Source of the DNA: Alkalinema sp. CACIAM 70d
GTDB lineage: Bacteria > Cyanobacteriota > Cyanobacteriia > Leptolyngbyales > Leptolyngbyaceae
Assembly: GCA_002148405.1 (NCBI GenBank)
Contig: MUGG01000214.1
Coordinates: 1 to 64,000 of the forward strand
Length of the DNA: 64,000 nucleotides
Reading direction: 5' to 3'
Positions 10,261 to 19,781 of the stretch are shown here, piece after piece; the first letter of the stretch is position 1, and the number at the start of each line of letters is the position of its first letter. The notes beneath the pieces were generated by a model. That model searched no databases. It saw only the letters and a list, made by a program, of their open reading frames with translations, and had not been told where the DNA came from. Made by a program: the position numbers and the translations under genes.

Positions 10261-10527
10261 GCCTATCTCCTTGAAAGGATTCATCGTTGAAAAATGTCGT
10301 TAACCATCGCTCGTTGCAAGGGGAGAAGCTACCGCTTGCTTCGATAGGTCTATCCTAGCTAGGGGCCTTGGCTTGTACCTGAGGCGATCGTCCTAACTTT
10401 CAGATTTTCCTTAACTAGGACTTAAGACCCATTGACAGGAGGATAGGAAATCCGCAATGAAGGAGTCATCGGGAGTCTTACCGAACTCGATCGGTCTTAG
10501 CCCTCTCACATTTCACCCGGCGTCATC

Positions 10528-11766
10528 ATGCTCACCCCTCGTAACCATCCCCTTAAGTTTCTGCTGTATTTTGAATGGATTTTATTGACGATCGCCCTGA
10601 TTGCAGAACTCTCGATCGGGGGAGGACGGTGGGTGCCGCGAGAACCCTTTCTAAATATGCTGTGCATTGCCATAGTGGGGATTTTGGGACTGCGCATTCC
10701 GACCCAACAGTTAGGCGCAAAGATCAGCTATACACTCCTCAACGCAGGTTTAATTATTCTGAGTAGTTTGCTGAGTGGTCTGCAATTTTTTCCCCTGTTG
10801 TTTGTGATTTTTGTGATCCGGTGCTGTCTGATTTTTGAGTCGAAGTATCATCTCATCATCGTTGGTACGACTTTTTTTACAGCATTTTCAATCCAAATCT
10901 ATCGATTGTTGATTTTTCTACCTTTTCGTCACACCAATTTCTCGATCGTGGCCCGACCAAGGCCCTTAGCCGCACGCATTCCTGAGTTTGCCATCTCTCG
11001 TCTTTGGCTCATTTCCATGAGTGGGATTGTCTTGCTGGGGCTGGCGCTAGTGTTTCTATCTCCAATGATTAGTGCAGTGCTAGCAGAACGCAAAAGCCGC
11101 GAAGAACTCGCGATCGCCCACGAACAACTGCGGAAATATACCCTGAAGATCGAAGACATTGCGACCTTACAGGAACGCAACCGTATTGCTCGCGAAATCC
11201 ATGATTCCCTGGGCCATACCTTAACAGCCTTTAACTTACATTTAGAAGCTGCTCTGCGGTTACTCGACAGCGACCCGCAGGAAGCCAAGGATCTTCTGCT
11301 AGAAGCGAAACAACTGAGCGCCAAGACGCTTCAGGATGTGCGAAGTTCTGTATCGACCCTGCGTAGTGACCCTCTGAAAAATCAATCCTTAGAAACCCTG
11401 TTGCAGGAATTAATTCAAGGCTTTCAACGATCGACCCAGATCCAGCCAGATATGCAAATCACCTTAGGTACAGATCTGCCTTACCCGCTGAAAACTGCTA
11501 CCTATCGCATTATCCAGGAAGCCCTGACGAATATTCAAAAATATGCCAGCGCCACCAATGTCAAAATTGAGGTTGCACTGCACAAACTGCTGATCGTGAA
11601 GATTCAGGATAATGGGAAGGGGTTTGTGCGATCGCAAACGACCAGTGGCTTTGGACTCAAGGGTATGGAGGAACGAGTCTCCGCCTTAGGAGGAACCTTA
11701 GACATCCAGACAGCCCCCGGCGATGGCTGCTCCATCACAGCTACCTTACCTTTGCCGCTCACTTAG
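10528..11766 (+). CDS. Sensor histidine kinase, NarL/LiaS-type (HisKA_3)
   Basis: The first 190 residues contain about five hydrophobic segments with no large extracytoplasmic domain, which suggests sensing within or at the membrane. A linker helix follows. The HisKA_3 box REIHDSLGH has its phosphorylatable His at residue 225. The HATPase part shows IIQEALTNIQKYA (N-box) and IQDNGKGF (G1), then FGLKGMEERV (G2). The response regulator gene begins 51 bases downstream on the same strand, so the two form an operon. The gene is divergent from the Spy-like gene, with a 267-base shared promoter region. Confidence 0.9.
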   Translation: MLTPRNHPLKFLLYFEWILLTIALIAELSIGGGRWVPREPFLNMLCIAIVGILGLRIPTQQLGAKISYTLLNAGLIILSSLLSGLQFFPLLFVIFVIRCCLIFESKYHLIIVGTTFFTAFSIQIYRLLIFLPFRHTNFSIVARPRPLAARIPEFAISRLWLISMSGIVLLGLALVFLSPMISAVLAERKSREELAIAHEQLRKYTLKIEDIATLQERNRIAREIHDSLGHTLTAFNLHLEAALRLLDSDPQEAKDLLLEAKQLSAKTLQDVRSSVSTLRSDPLKNQSLETLLQELIQGFQRSTQIQPDMQITLGTDLPYPLKTATYRIIQEALTNIQKYASATNVKIEVALHKLLIVKIQDNGKGFVRSQTTSGFGLKGMEERVSALGGTLDIQTAPGDGCSITATLPLPLT

Positions 11767-11817
11767 CCCCTTGCTCCCTTCCTTGCTCCCTAGATTGGCC
11801 CCTGGAGATGCTCACCT

Positions 11818-12552
11818 ATGATTCGCCTACTCCTGGTAGATGACCAAACGCTCATTCGACGGGGATTGCGCGCCCTGCTCAAGCCTGAACCCGATTTAGA
11901 AGTCATCGGTGAAGCAGACAACGGGGAAGCCGCGATCGCCCAACTAGCCAACCTCCAGCCGGATGTGGTGTTGATGGATGTGCGGATGCCCGTGATGGAC
12001 GGCGTCGCAGCCACGCGAGAAATTTGTCAGCACTTTCCCAAAGTCAAGGTTCTCATTCTCACAACGTTTGACGACACTGACTACGTAACTCAAGCCTTAC
12101 AGTATGGCGCTTCTGGCTATTTGTTAAAAGATACACCTGTCGAAGAACTGGTGCAGGCCATTCATCTGGTGGCTAAAGGCTACACCCAACTTGCTCCAGG
12201 GCTGGCCCAAAAGCTGCTCATCTCTGGGCTGGGCAAGGGGGCGATCGACCTTGAAAGCGAGTCCAGCAGCTCCTCTTCTGTCCCTAGTTTCTCTAGCCTT
12301 CCTTCAACCACCAGTCCAACCCTCTCCGAGGACACCCTACATTCCTTGGAATCCCTCACTCCCCGCGAACAGGAAATTCTTCAGTGGATTGCCCAAGGTG
12401 CGAGTAACCGAGAAATTGCACAACAACTTTATATTTCTGAAAAAACGGTCAAGAATCACATAACAAACATTTTGAGCCGTTTAGGATTGCGCGATCGAAC
12501 TCAGGCAGCCATTTTGGTTCATTCATTATCCAAGAACGAATTCAAAGAATAA
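11818..12552 (+). CDS. Response regulator, NarL/LuxR family
   Basis: An N-terminal receiver domain (residues 1-120) has the acidic pair D8/D9, phospho-acceptor D54 in VLMDVRMPV and the conserved lysine in LLKDT. A Ser/Pro-rich linker follows (about 143-175), then a C-terminal LuxR-type helix-turn-helix starting LTPREQEILQ, with NREIAQQLYISEKTVKNH. It is a DNA-binding partner for the histidine kinase encoded immediately upstream. Targets cannot be read from the sequence; the divergent Spy-like gene is the nearest candidate. Confidence 0.93.
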   Translation: MIRLLLVDDQTLIRRGLRALLKPEPDLEVIGEADNGEAAIAQLANLQPDVVLMDVRMPVMDGVAATREICQHFPKVKVLILTTFDDTDYVTQALQYGASGYLLKDTPVEELVQAIHLVAKGYTQLAPGLAQKLLISGLGKGAIDLESESSSSSSVPSFSSLPSTTSPTLSEDTLHSLESLTPREQEILQWIAQGASNREIAQQLYISEKTVKNHITNILSRLGLRDRTQAAILVHSLSKNEFKE

Positions 12553-12848
12553 ATGAAGTTCACCCTTTTCCCTAGCATTGATCTCCGTAGAATTGCTAGG
12601 ATGCCTGTCAATCTGGTGAAGTCCCATTAAATATTAAAAATATTTATGGTTTAGCATGAGTGCTCTCAATTCAGAATATGCAGCTACTAGCTTGTCTATT
12701 TGAATCGATCCGGTGGAATTGAAGCAGTTTTGGTGGAGCCTAGGAGTGACCTTGTTAATCTCCCTCGGCAATTGTACCCACTGAACCTGCTAGGATGAAG
12801 TGCTAAGTTTTTCGATTGTTCCTAACGAGCGAAAGAGAGGGTATTGCC

Positions 12849-14081
12849 TTGTCACGCCGATATTTCTTTACTTCCGAGTCTGTTACTGAGGGGCATCCTG
12901 ACAAGATTTGTGATCAAATTTCTGACACAATTCTGGATGCGGTGCTGACTCAGGATCCCAAAAGTCGGGTTGCAGCTGAAGTTGTTGTCAATACAGGCTT
13001 AGTGCTGATTACGGGTGAAATTACGACCAAAGCACAGGTTAATTTTATTGAGTTAGCACGCCAAAAAATTGCTGAAATTGGCTACACACTCTCTGAAAAC
13101 GGATTTGCATCCAATAGCTGTGCCGTTTTAGTGGCGTTGGACGAGCAATCTCCGGATATTGCCCAAGGGGTAGATACCGCTCATGAAACCCGTGAGCAAC
13201 TCAGTTCTGAAGAACTCGATAAGATCGGTGCGGGCGACCAAGGGATTATGTTTGGCTTTGCCTGCAATGAAACGCCTGAACTAATGCCCCTGCCCATTAG
13301 CTTGGCTCACCGGATTTCTCGGAAGCTGGCAGAAGTTCGCAAGCTTGGCGTTTTGAACTATCTGCGTCCGGACGGAAAAACTCAGGTTACGATTCTCTAC
13401 GAAGATAATCAACCGATCGGGATTGATACGATCCTGGTTTCGACCCAACATGACGAAGGGGTCAGCCAAGAACAAATCAAAGCAGACCTCTGGAAGCATG
13501 TGGTAGAGCCTTGCTTTGCAGATATTGCCATCAAACCCGATGAGAATACAAAGTATTTAGTCAATCCCACCGGAAAGTTTGTGATTGGTGGGCCTCAAGG
13601 AGATGCTGGGCTCACAGGCCGCAAAATTATTGTGGATACCTACGGCGGCTATTCCCGTCACGGGGGTGGTGCATTCTCCGGGAAGGATCCCACAAAGGTC
13701 GATCGCAGTGCAGCCTATGCAGCGCGCCACGTAGCTAAGAATATTGTGGCTGCGGGCTTGGCGGATAAATGCGAAGTGCAGTTGAGCTATGCGATCGGGG
13801 TAGCTCGTCCGGTGAGTTTGTTAGTGGAAACCTTCGGTACTGGCAAAATTGACACCGATAAGCTGACCGAATTGGTCAACCAGCACTTTGAATTGCGTCC
13901 CGCTGGCATTATCCAAACCTTCAATCTTCAAACGTTGCCCGGAGAACGGGGTGGTCGGTTCTTCCAAGATGTAGCCTCCTATGGCCACTTTGGTCGTCCA
14001 GACTTGGAACTGCCTTGGGAGCAGACCGATAAGGCTGAAGCCCTGAAACAAGCGGCGGCCAGCCTGTTAGCAACGGCTTAA
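12849..14081 (+). CDS. metK: S-adenosylmethionine synthetase
   Basis: The enzyme makes S-adenosylmethionine from methionine and ATP in the cytoplasm. Visible signatures are GHPDK near residue 17, the GAGDQGIMFGFA ATP-binding motif and the GGGAFSGKDPTKVDRS loop. A TTG start at 12849 (SRRYFFTSES) gives about 410 residues, matches the usual cyanobacterial N-terminus and has GAGAGGG just upstream. An earlier in-frame TTG at 12816 would add 11 atypical residues. The gene ends at a near-perfect terminator. I saw no recognisable SAM riboswitch in the leader. Confidence 0.97.
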   Translation: MSRRYFFTSESVTEGHPDKICDQISDTILDAVLTQDPKSRVAAEVVVNTGLVLITGEITTKAQVNFIELARQKIAEIGYTLSENGFASNSCAVLVALDEQSPDIAQGVDTAHETREQLSSEELDKIGAGDQGIMFGFACNETPELMPLPISLAHRISRKLAEVRKLGVLNYLRPDGKTQVTILYEDNQPIGIDTILVSTQHDEGVSQEQIKADLWKHVVEPCFADIAIKPDENTKYLVNPTGKFVIGGPQGDAGLTGRKIIVDTYGGYSRHGGGAFSGKDPTKVDRSAAYAARHVAKNIVAAGLADKCEVQLSYAIGVARPVSLLVETFGTGKIDTDKLTELVNQHFELRPAGIIQTFNLQTLPGERGGRFFQDVASYGHFGRPDLELPWEQTDKAEALKQAAASLLATA

Positions 14082-14138
14082 CCATCTAAGCCAATCACTG
14101 ACTGGAGTCTGAATCGAGAGAAATCCTTCAGAAAATTG

Positions 14139-14166
14139 GGGACGATCGCATCGATCGTCCCTTTTT
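14139..14166 (+). terminator. Rho-independent terminator of metK
   Basis: A perfect 10-bp stem (14139-14148 with 14152-14161) closes a three-base loop and is followed by TTTTT. The stem contains the CGATCG core of the HIP1 element. Confidence 0.92.
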
Positions 14167-14189
14167 GTATGCCTGATCAAGGATTCTAC

Positions 14190-14966
14190 TCATTCCCTTG
14201 CCGACAAAACCGTAATCTCGGCCAAGCTTTCGACCATGACATCAGCCTTAGGGATAGTAAAAGGGTGTCCCCACGCACCCCACACCCCGATCGCGCCCGC
14301 CGCGCCCGCCCGCCGCGCCAATTCAATATCGGCAGCGGAGTCTCCTATGACTAACGTTTGCGCCGGAGAAACGTCGATCGCGGCACAAGCTTGGTGTAAT
14401 AGCTGGGGATCTGGCTTGCTCAGTCCAACCTGGGCACCCATTGCCAGAGAGACATAGGGGGCCAACCCGTAGGTATTGACAAAAGCTTCTACGTTGGCCG
14501 TACTATCTGCTGACAGTAATCCCAGGTACAATCCATGGCTGTGCAGTGCCGCTAAATAAGTTGATCCCTGGGCAACGATCGGGGTGAGTAAATCTTTGCG
14601 CGGAAATAATTGACTCGCGGATTGAAAGGCGGTTTGCACGATCGTCAGCGCCTCGACCCAGGCTAGACCTAGTTCCGCCACATAGCCTGCCGTGGCAATT
14701 TCATTATCCCGTCGGGAGCCCACGGCCATCAGTCCCGCTGGATGAATCTGAGTTTCCGCCACACCCCATGCCTGGAATAACCGATCGGTTAACTGCTCCA
14801 TGGCATCAGGGGAAAGAATTTCAGCCAGATGACTCTCCAAACAGACAATTCGTTTTTGGGCCTGCGCGATCAAATAATCCCGTGAATCAGCCAGCGTTCC
14901 ATCCTTATCAAAAATGACCGCTTGGATATCCTCAAATACGCGATCGCCACACCGGATTACTGCCAT
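14190..14966 (-). CDS. HAD-superfamily hydrolase, phosphoglycolate phosphatase-like
   Basis: The 258-residue protein has motif I FDKDGTLADS (nucleophile Asp and acid/base Asp), a helical cap domain, a motif II-like LLSADS, motif III lysine in LSKPDP and motif IV VIGDSAADIELA. These mark a Gph-like sugar- or glycolate-phosphate phosphatase subgroup of HAD proteins. The substrate is uncertain; 2-phosphoglycolate is plausible in an oxygenic phototroph. The start at 14966 is chosen because GGAG lies just upstream; the open frame extends to a TTG at 14981. It is convergent with metK. Confidence 0.85.
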   Translation of the reverse strand: MAVIRCGDRVFEDIQAVIFDKDGTLADSRDYLIAQAQKRIVCLESHLAEILSPDAMEQLTDRLFQAWGVAETQIHPAGLMAVGSRRDNEIATAGYVAELGLAWVEALTIVQTAFQSASQLFPRKDLLTPIVAQGSTYLAALHSHGLYLGLLSADSTANVEAFVNTYGLAPYVSLAMGAQVGLSKPDPQLLHQACAAIDVSPAQTLVIGDSAADIELARRAGAAGAIGVWGAWGHPFTIPKADVMVESLAEITVLSARE

Positions 14967-15026
14967 CCCACACTCCCTCAAGATTGACGCCCTATTCCCT
15001 GTCCCAACCTAGCCACCTCTCCAACT

Positions 15027-15053
15027 AAAAAGGGACGCTCGATCGAACGTCCC
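15027..15053 (-). terminator. Rho-independent terminator on minus strand after rpsA
   Basis: Read on the minus strand, GGGACG at 15048-15053 pairs with CGTCCC at 15032-15037 around a CGATCG-containing loop, followed by TTTTT (15027-15031). Confidence 0.85.
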
Positions 15054-15081
15054 CTGAGGATGTCAAAACACCAGAGTAAAC

Positions 15082-15137
15082 ATCTAAGACACTACTCAAA
15101 TATCTAAGACATTACTCAAATATCTAAGACATTACTC
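15082..15137. repeat. Short tandem repeat, 20 bp x 2.8, running into the rpsA stop codon
   Basis: Copies at 15082-15101, 15102-15121 and 15122-15137 (partial) share the unit ATCTAAGACATTACTCAAAT, with one difference in the first copy. The last copy contains the stop codon of rpsA (15132-15134), so the duplication arose from the gene end outward. Confidence 0.9.
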
Positions 15138-16085
15138 TGCAACTACAGCTTCTTCCGTTGTAATTTCCATAGAAGGCACTGGAGCACCTTGTTCCTTCAG
15201 CTTTTCACGGTACTTCGCAGCCATTTCTTCTGCTTGCTCGTAGACCGCTTGGCGATTCTTCACCATATCACCCGGTTCCGGTTCAAGCTGCTTCGTAGAC
15301 AGTGAGATCCGACCCCGCTCTGCATCAAGATCAATAATCATGACCTTAACTTCATCATTCACGTTGAACACACTATGGGGCATGTCAATGTGATCGTGAG
15401 AGATTTCAGAAATGTGTAGCAGACCGCTGACGCCCCCAATATCGATAAATGCACCGTAGGGCTTGATCCCCCGGACGGTACCCACAACCACTTCGCCCAC
15501 TTCCAGACGGTTCATCTTACGCTCAACCAGAGCACGACGGTGGCTCAATACTAGGCGGTTGCGCTCTTCATCCACTTCTAAGAACTTCAGAGGCAACTCT
15601 TCACCCACCAGCTCTTCCTTCGGCTTGCGGGTGCTGATGTGCGATCCAGGAATAAACCCGCGCAGACCTTCGATCCGCACCAAGGCTCCACCCCGGTTGG
15701 TTGCAAAGACAAGGGAGCGTACCGTTGCATCTTCAGCTTGCAACTGACGAACCCGTTCCCACGCACGCATATACTCGATCCGACGGATCGAAAGCGTTAA
15801 CTGACCATCTTCGTTTTCGTCAGCCAGAATGAAGAACTCGCGGGTTTCGTTGGATTGCAGAACTTCTTCAGGAGCATCAATGCGGTTGATCGACATTTCC
15901 TGAATGGGGATGTAGGCTGCGGTTTTAGCACCGATATCAATCAGTGCACCCCGTGGCTCCAGACTAAACACAGTTCCAGCCACCACATCTCCAGGGCTGA
16001 AATGGTAGTCATACTTATCCAATAACGCTGCAAAATCTTCGTGGGTAAAGCCCACATCCACCGTTCCTGCTTTCTGATTGACCAT
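15132..16085 (-). CDS. rpsA: 30S ribosomal protein S1 (three S1 domains, cyanobacterial type)
   Basis: The 317-residue protein contains three S1 RNA-binding domains: about 31-100 (GDVVAGTVFSLEPRGALIDIG), about 118-185 (RGGALVRIEGLRGFIPGSHIS) and about 198-268 (GEVVVGTVRGIKPYGAFIDIGGVSGLLHISEIS). A charged tail follows. Cyanobacterial S1 is shorter than the six-domain E. coli protein, so this length is normal. It helps load mRNA onto the 30S subunit. A strong terminator follows on the minus strand. The upstream region is long (about 1.2 kb) and probably carries its promoter and leader. Confidence 0.95.
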   Translation of the reverse strand: MVNQKAGTVDVGFTHEDFAALLDKYDYHFSPGDVVAGTVFSLEPRGALIDIGAKTAAYIPIQEMSINRIDAPEEVLQSNETREFFILADENEDGQLTLSIRRIEYMRAWERVRQLQAEDATVRSLVFATNRGGALVRIEGLRGFIPGSHISTRKPKEELVGEELPLKFLEVDEERNRLVLSHRRALVERKMNRLEVGEVVVGTVRGIKPYGAFIDIGGVSGLLHISEISHDHIDMPHSVFNVNDEVKVMIIDLDAERGRISLSTKQLEPEPGDMVKNRQAVYEQAEEMAAKYREKLKEQGAPVPSMEITTEEAVVAE

Positions 16086-17265
16086 GCTAATGATTTCCTA
16101 GTTCGTATCTCTAGTTAAGATTCGCCTCCTGTCGATGCATATGCAGCCCCCAGAACTACCCTGAGAACATGCAGCCTACACCTTCATCCCCCGCTTATAG
16201 ATAGTTGCAGGAGATTCAACTAGACGTTTCAAGAGTTCAGAAGTCATATCATAGCTCAAGTGGTGTCCCCAAGACTAGGTTTTCCAGAATTCCTCATGGG
16301 GATCTGGAGGGAGTTCGATCGTCCCAACGTCTCGTCCATCACTCGCTAGGGCTATGGTTTATCCACTGTCCTGGGATTCCTAGGAGACCTCTTCTGCGGT
16401 TGTCACTGGTTGCAGCTACCTAGTAGACTCTATAAACTCGCACCTCTAATCGCAAATCTGAGCAAAGATGTAAAGATTAAGATTTTTTTAAAATTCTAAA
16501 AAAGTTTAATATGGGAGACTGTGTAATAGAAACAGTATGAAGTTGCCTTGGCTACACCATAACAAGTTTTTTACACCGTGAATCACGGATCTTCGACTTT
16601 TTTGATTCATAAATCAGCTCTGAGGACTGAATCTAATAACTCAGTTAATTATGACCAATGTTCAAACGAAGCACTTTTTAAACCAAGCATTTATACGCTA
16701 CCTAAAATCACGGCTGAGTATCTTAACAGTTTTTAACATGAATAGTAGAATAATCAACTCATAGAAATCAACTGCATTTACATTTGGTGATGTAAATGCT
16801 TCTGGTGATATAAAAAAAGAGGATTCGGCAGGTGAGCAGACAAATGTTCAATTTAGTGGCTGCTTTTGGGTGGCTACTTCAGCAAGTGTTTTGCTTAATT
16901 CTGCGGATCGACATCTCCTCCTGCCCCTTGATATAATCTGCCTAATCCATAGGTGGAATTATCTTTTGACAGACGTAACATCAAAAGATTTCTCTGATTC
17001 ATCTGTGCGTACAATCCCGTCTACGTGTTGATAGGGGAGATTCCGTGTCTATGCTTAGGTATGCCCCGAATAGCTGAGTATGCCCAAATAATTGGTATGC
17101 CCCGAATCATGACCTAAGCCAGAAGGCTATCATTCCAAGTGGGAAAGTCACTGTGAAAAAGTCACTGTGTCAGGTTAGCTGCTCTCTGCAATGTGAGTTC
17201 TGTTCTACATTCTTCTCACAAGTATGCAAGGCTCTGCACTACCGTTTGACTAGATATTTAGCGTA
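16086..17265. other. Long intergenic region (1.18 kb) between divergent rpsA and a REC-GGDEF-EAL gene
   Basis: No convincing protein gene is present; the 72-codon frame at 16205-16423 has no family resemblance. The stretch 16440-16760 is clearly richer in A/T than the neighbours. A small dyad (CCGTG-aat-CACGG, 16576-16588) lies near a T-run. An 18-bp triple repeat occupies 17058-17111. Promoters for both flanking genes must lie here, and a small RNA cannot be excluded. Confidence 0.5.
17058..17111. repeat. 18-bp direct repeat, three copies, upstream of the REC-GGDEF-EAL gene
   Basis: The first and third copies (17058-17075 and 17094-17111) share GGTATGCCCCGAAT exactly. The middle copy (17076-17093) is degenerate (GAGTATGCCCAAAT). 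The array ends 154 bases before the start codon, which would suit a regulator binding iterons, but it may also be a simple tandem duplication. Confidence 0.65.
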
Positions 17266-19038
17266 ATGAAAACAATTTTGTTGATTGAGGATGAGGATGC
17301 AATCCGGGACAACTGGGTGAGAATCTTAGAAATTAATGGCTTTCGCGCGATCGGAGCCAGTCATGGTCGAGATGGCATTCAGCAAGCCCTAGTCGTCCGT
17401 CCTGATCTCATTCTATGTGATATTTCGATGCCGGATTGTGATGGGTATGAAGTTCTGAATACCCTGCGGAGCCATCCTGTAACGGCTGCCATTCCCTTTA
17501 TCTTCCTCAGTGCCCGTACAAGCCATGCTGAGGTGAGGCAGGGGATGAACCTAGGCGCTGATGACTATCTCACAAAGCCCTGTAGTAGTCAGGATTTGTT
17601 AGCGGCCATTCATTCTTGCTTTCGCAAAAAAACAGTCTTTGCCCAGGGATATCTCGAACAGGTTGCTCAGGCTAAAGCGGCTTTTGAGAAAGTAGCCAAT
17701 TGGGATAGTGTAACCAATCTCCCCAACATTAATCTGTTTCAGCGCCATTTGACCCAACTTTGTGACGTAACACTTCAGCACACGGAGTCGATCGCGGTTT
17801 TATCGCTGAAAATTACTTCCTATCGCGTCATTCAGTTAACCTACGGAGGTTTGATTAGTAATCGCCTCCTCCATGCGATTGGTGAGCGCTTGCAAACCAG
17901 TGGTCGCCCAGGGTTTGCAGCACGGCTCCATGAAGATGAGTTTGGCTTAGCGTTGCCCGATGCGGGTGATCCCGCAGAAATTGAGGAATTTGTTCAACTC
18001 TTAATTAACATTCTCACCGTTCCCTACCATGTTGATGGACAAGAAATTCGGATTCAGCTAAGTGTTGGTATTGCGCTCTATCCTCAGCACAGCTTGTCTT
18101 CTGAGGAACTTTTAACTCAAAGTAGTGCAGCAATGCGGTGGGCCAAAAAGCGACATAGCTCCTATCGATTTTATAGTCCAAGACTGGCAGCAGCAGAGGC
18201 CGAGCACCATCTCATTACCAATGAACTCGCCAAGGCGATCGAGCGATCGGAACTCTGTCTCTACTATCAGCCCCAAGTGGATTTGGCGACGGGGGGCATT
18301 ATTGGAGCGGAAGCTTTAGTGCGTTGGCAGCATCCTGAGCGAGGAATGATTCCACCCAATCAGTTTATTACGATCGCCGAAGAGCAAGGACTGATTTTAG
18401 CCTTAGGGGAATGGGTTTTGCGGCAGGCATGTCACCATGCGGCTCAATGGCAAAAGCAGGGAGGGCAACCTGTCCAAGTGTCAGTTAACCTTTCTATGGC
18501 ACAGTTTCAGCAGTCAACCTTGTCCGATGTGGTCGCAAATATTTTGCAAGAAACGGGTTTAGAGCCCCATTTGTTAGTTCTGGAATTGACAGAAAGTTGT
18601 TTGATGGAGCAAGTGGAATTAACGATTCGCAAGCTACAACAATTGAAAAATCTAGGGATTAACATTGCTATTGATGATTTTGGTACAGGATATTCATCAC
18701 TGAGTTATTTAAGTCAGTTGCCGATCGATGAAATCAAGATCGATCAATCGTTTACCCATAAAATCAACCGCGATCGTAATGCAACAATGATTTGTAAAGC
18801 GATTATTGCAATGTCTCGAAGCTTGAATCTAAAAATTATTGCTGAAGGAATTGAGAATAGCAGTCAATTGTCATTTCTACGCCATCAGAGATGTCATGCA
18901 GGGCAAGGCTTTCTCTATGCACCTCCATTATCCTTAGAAGCGTTCCAAGTACGACTTCAGGAAGCGTTATCTCCGACCGTTATGCCAAACGGTTTCCTGC
19001 CGTATGATCCTGTGTCCTGCAACTATTCCTCGAACTAG
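17266..19038 (+). CDS. Response regulator with degenerate GGDEF and intact EAL domain (cyclic-di-GMP phosphodiesterase candidate)
   Basis: Domain order is receiver (1-120, phospho-acceptor D52 in LILCDISMPD, lysine in LTKP), GGDEF-like (about 145-305) and EAL (about 325-575). The GGDEF signature reads HEDEF (223-227), so cyclase activity is doubtful and the domain may bind GTP as a regulatory module. The EAL domain keeps EALVRW (about 350), NLSMAQF, ELTES, DDFGTGYSSL (about 470) and QGFLYAPP, expected of an active phosphodiesterase hydrolysing cyclic-di-GMP. No cognate kinase is adjacent. In cyanobacteria such proteins often govern motility, biofilm or aggregation; which applies here is unknown. 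Confidence 0.9.
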   Translation: MKTILLIEDEDAIRDNWVRILEINGFRAIGASHGRDGIQQALVVRPDLILCDISMPDCDGYEVLNTLRSHPVTAAIPFIFLSARTSHAEVRQGMNLGADDYLTKPCSSQDLLAAIHSCFRKKTVFAQGYLEQVAQAKAAFEKVANWDSVTNLPNINLFQRHLTQLCDVTLQHTESIAVLSLKITSYRVIQLTYGGLISNRLLHAIGERLQTSGRPGFAARLHEDEFGLALPDAGDPAEIEEFVQLLINILTVPYHVDGQEIRIQLSVGIALYPQHSLSSEELLTQSSAAMRWAKKRHSSYRFYSPRLAAAEAEHHLITNELAKAIERSELCLYYQPQVDLATGGIIGAEALVRWQHPERGMIPPNQFITIAEEQGLILALGEWVLRQACHHAAQWQKQGGQPVQVSVNLSMAQFQQSTLSDVVANILQETGLEPHLLVLELTESCLMEQVELTIRKLQQLKNLGINIAIDDFGTGYSSLSYLSQLPIDEIKIDQSFTHKINRDRNATMICKAIIAMSRSLNLKIIAEGIENSSQLSFLRHQRCHAGQGFLYAPPLSLEAFQVRLQEALSPTVMPNGFLPYDPVSCNYSSN

Positions 19039-19183
19039 CGCAATCGAACGATCGCTCACAGCCTGAGGGACTTGCAAGTGAATAGGACACCGGGCATTCT
19101 AGGAGGTAATGAAGGTAGTGCCCTGAAGGGCAGGATAGAATAGTGAGAGAAACTCAAGAGATGGTGAACCGGAAACACTGACG

Positions 19184-19719
19184 ATGACAATGCATACCTG
19201 TCCAAGTGGTGGGTCACAAGAGGTCAGTCGCAATGGTCAGACCCGCCATGGCAAACAAAATTATAAAGGTCGCGACTGTGGTCGTTAGTTTGTCCTCGAT
19301 CCTGTCTGGAAAGCGATTACTCCAGAACAGTATGGACTGAGTGATCGGATGCTACTCGAGCGCGTCTCCTTAGCGGGAATTGCCCGGATCTGCAAATTTC
19401 TGAAGATACGGTGCAACGCTATGTCAACACCAAAGCTGCTATTGTCCCCCAACAAGTGGAGGTGAGTGAGAAACCCAAAAAGCGTCTAAATGTGCAGATG
19501 GATGAGTTGTGGTCATTTGTCGATGAGAAAGGCAATGAGCAATGGGTTTGGTTGGCGATCGATGCTCAAACGCGGGAGATCGTCGGTGTCCAGGTGGGAG
19601 ACCGGAGTGCGGTCTCGGCTCAAGCGTTAGGGAAGTCGATACCCCCGGTGTATCGGCAATGTGCAGTGATTTACACGGATCATTGGAGTGCCTATGGAGC
19701 AGTGCTACCTCTCGCCTAA
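19184..19719 (+). pseudogene. Decayed IS1-family transposase
   Basis: The first frame reads an InsA-like zinc-ribbon start (MTMHTCPSGGSQEVSRNGQT ... NYKGRDCGR), then hits a TAG at 19288-19290 where Gln is usual, and later shifts frame near 19395. From 19411 the second frame matches the IS1 catalytic region (MDELWSFVDEKGNEQWVWLA, DRSAVSAQALGKSIPPVYRQ, DHWSAYGAV). It ends at 19719, so the C-terminal part with the last acidic catalytic residue is missing. Two zinc-ligand cysteines are changed to glycine (CPSG, GRDC). A candidate left end, GGTAATGAAGGTAGTGCC, lies near 19105. The element is dead. Confidence 0.85.
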
Positions 19720-19781
19720 CCTGCTTGCAATAGGAGAGACGCCAGAAGTAATCGCAATCTTAAAGTGTTCTGCCAGAACCT

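Noticed and set aside
12553..12848. SAM riboswitch upstream of metK
   Set aside because: The leader lacks the conserved SAM-I, SAM-II or SAM-IV core features that I can recognise, and no terminator-antiterminator pair is evident.
16205..16423. 72-codon open frame upstream of rpsA
   Set aside because: The translation is unlike any protein I know, its composition is that of spacer DNA and no start signal is present.
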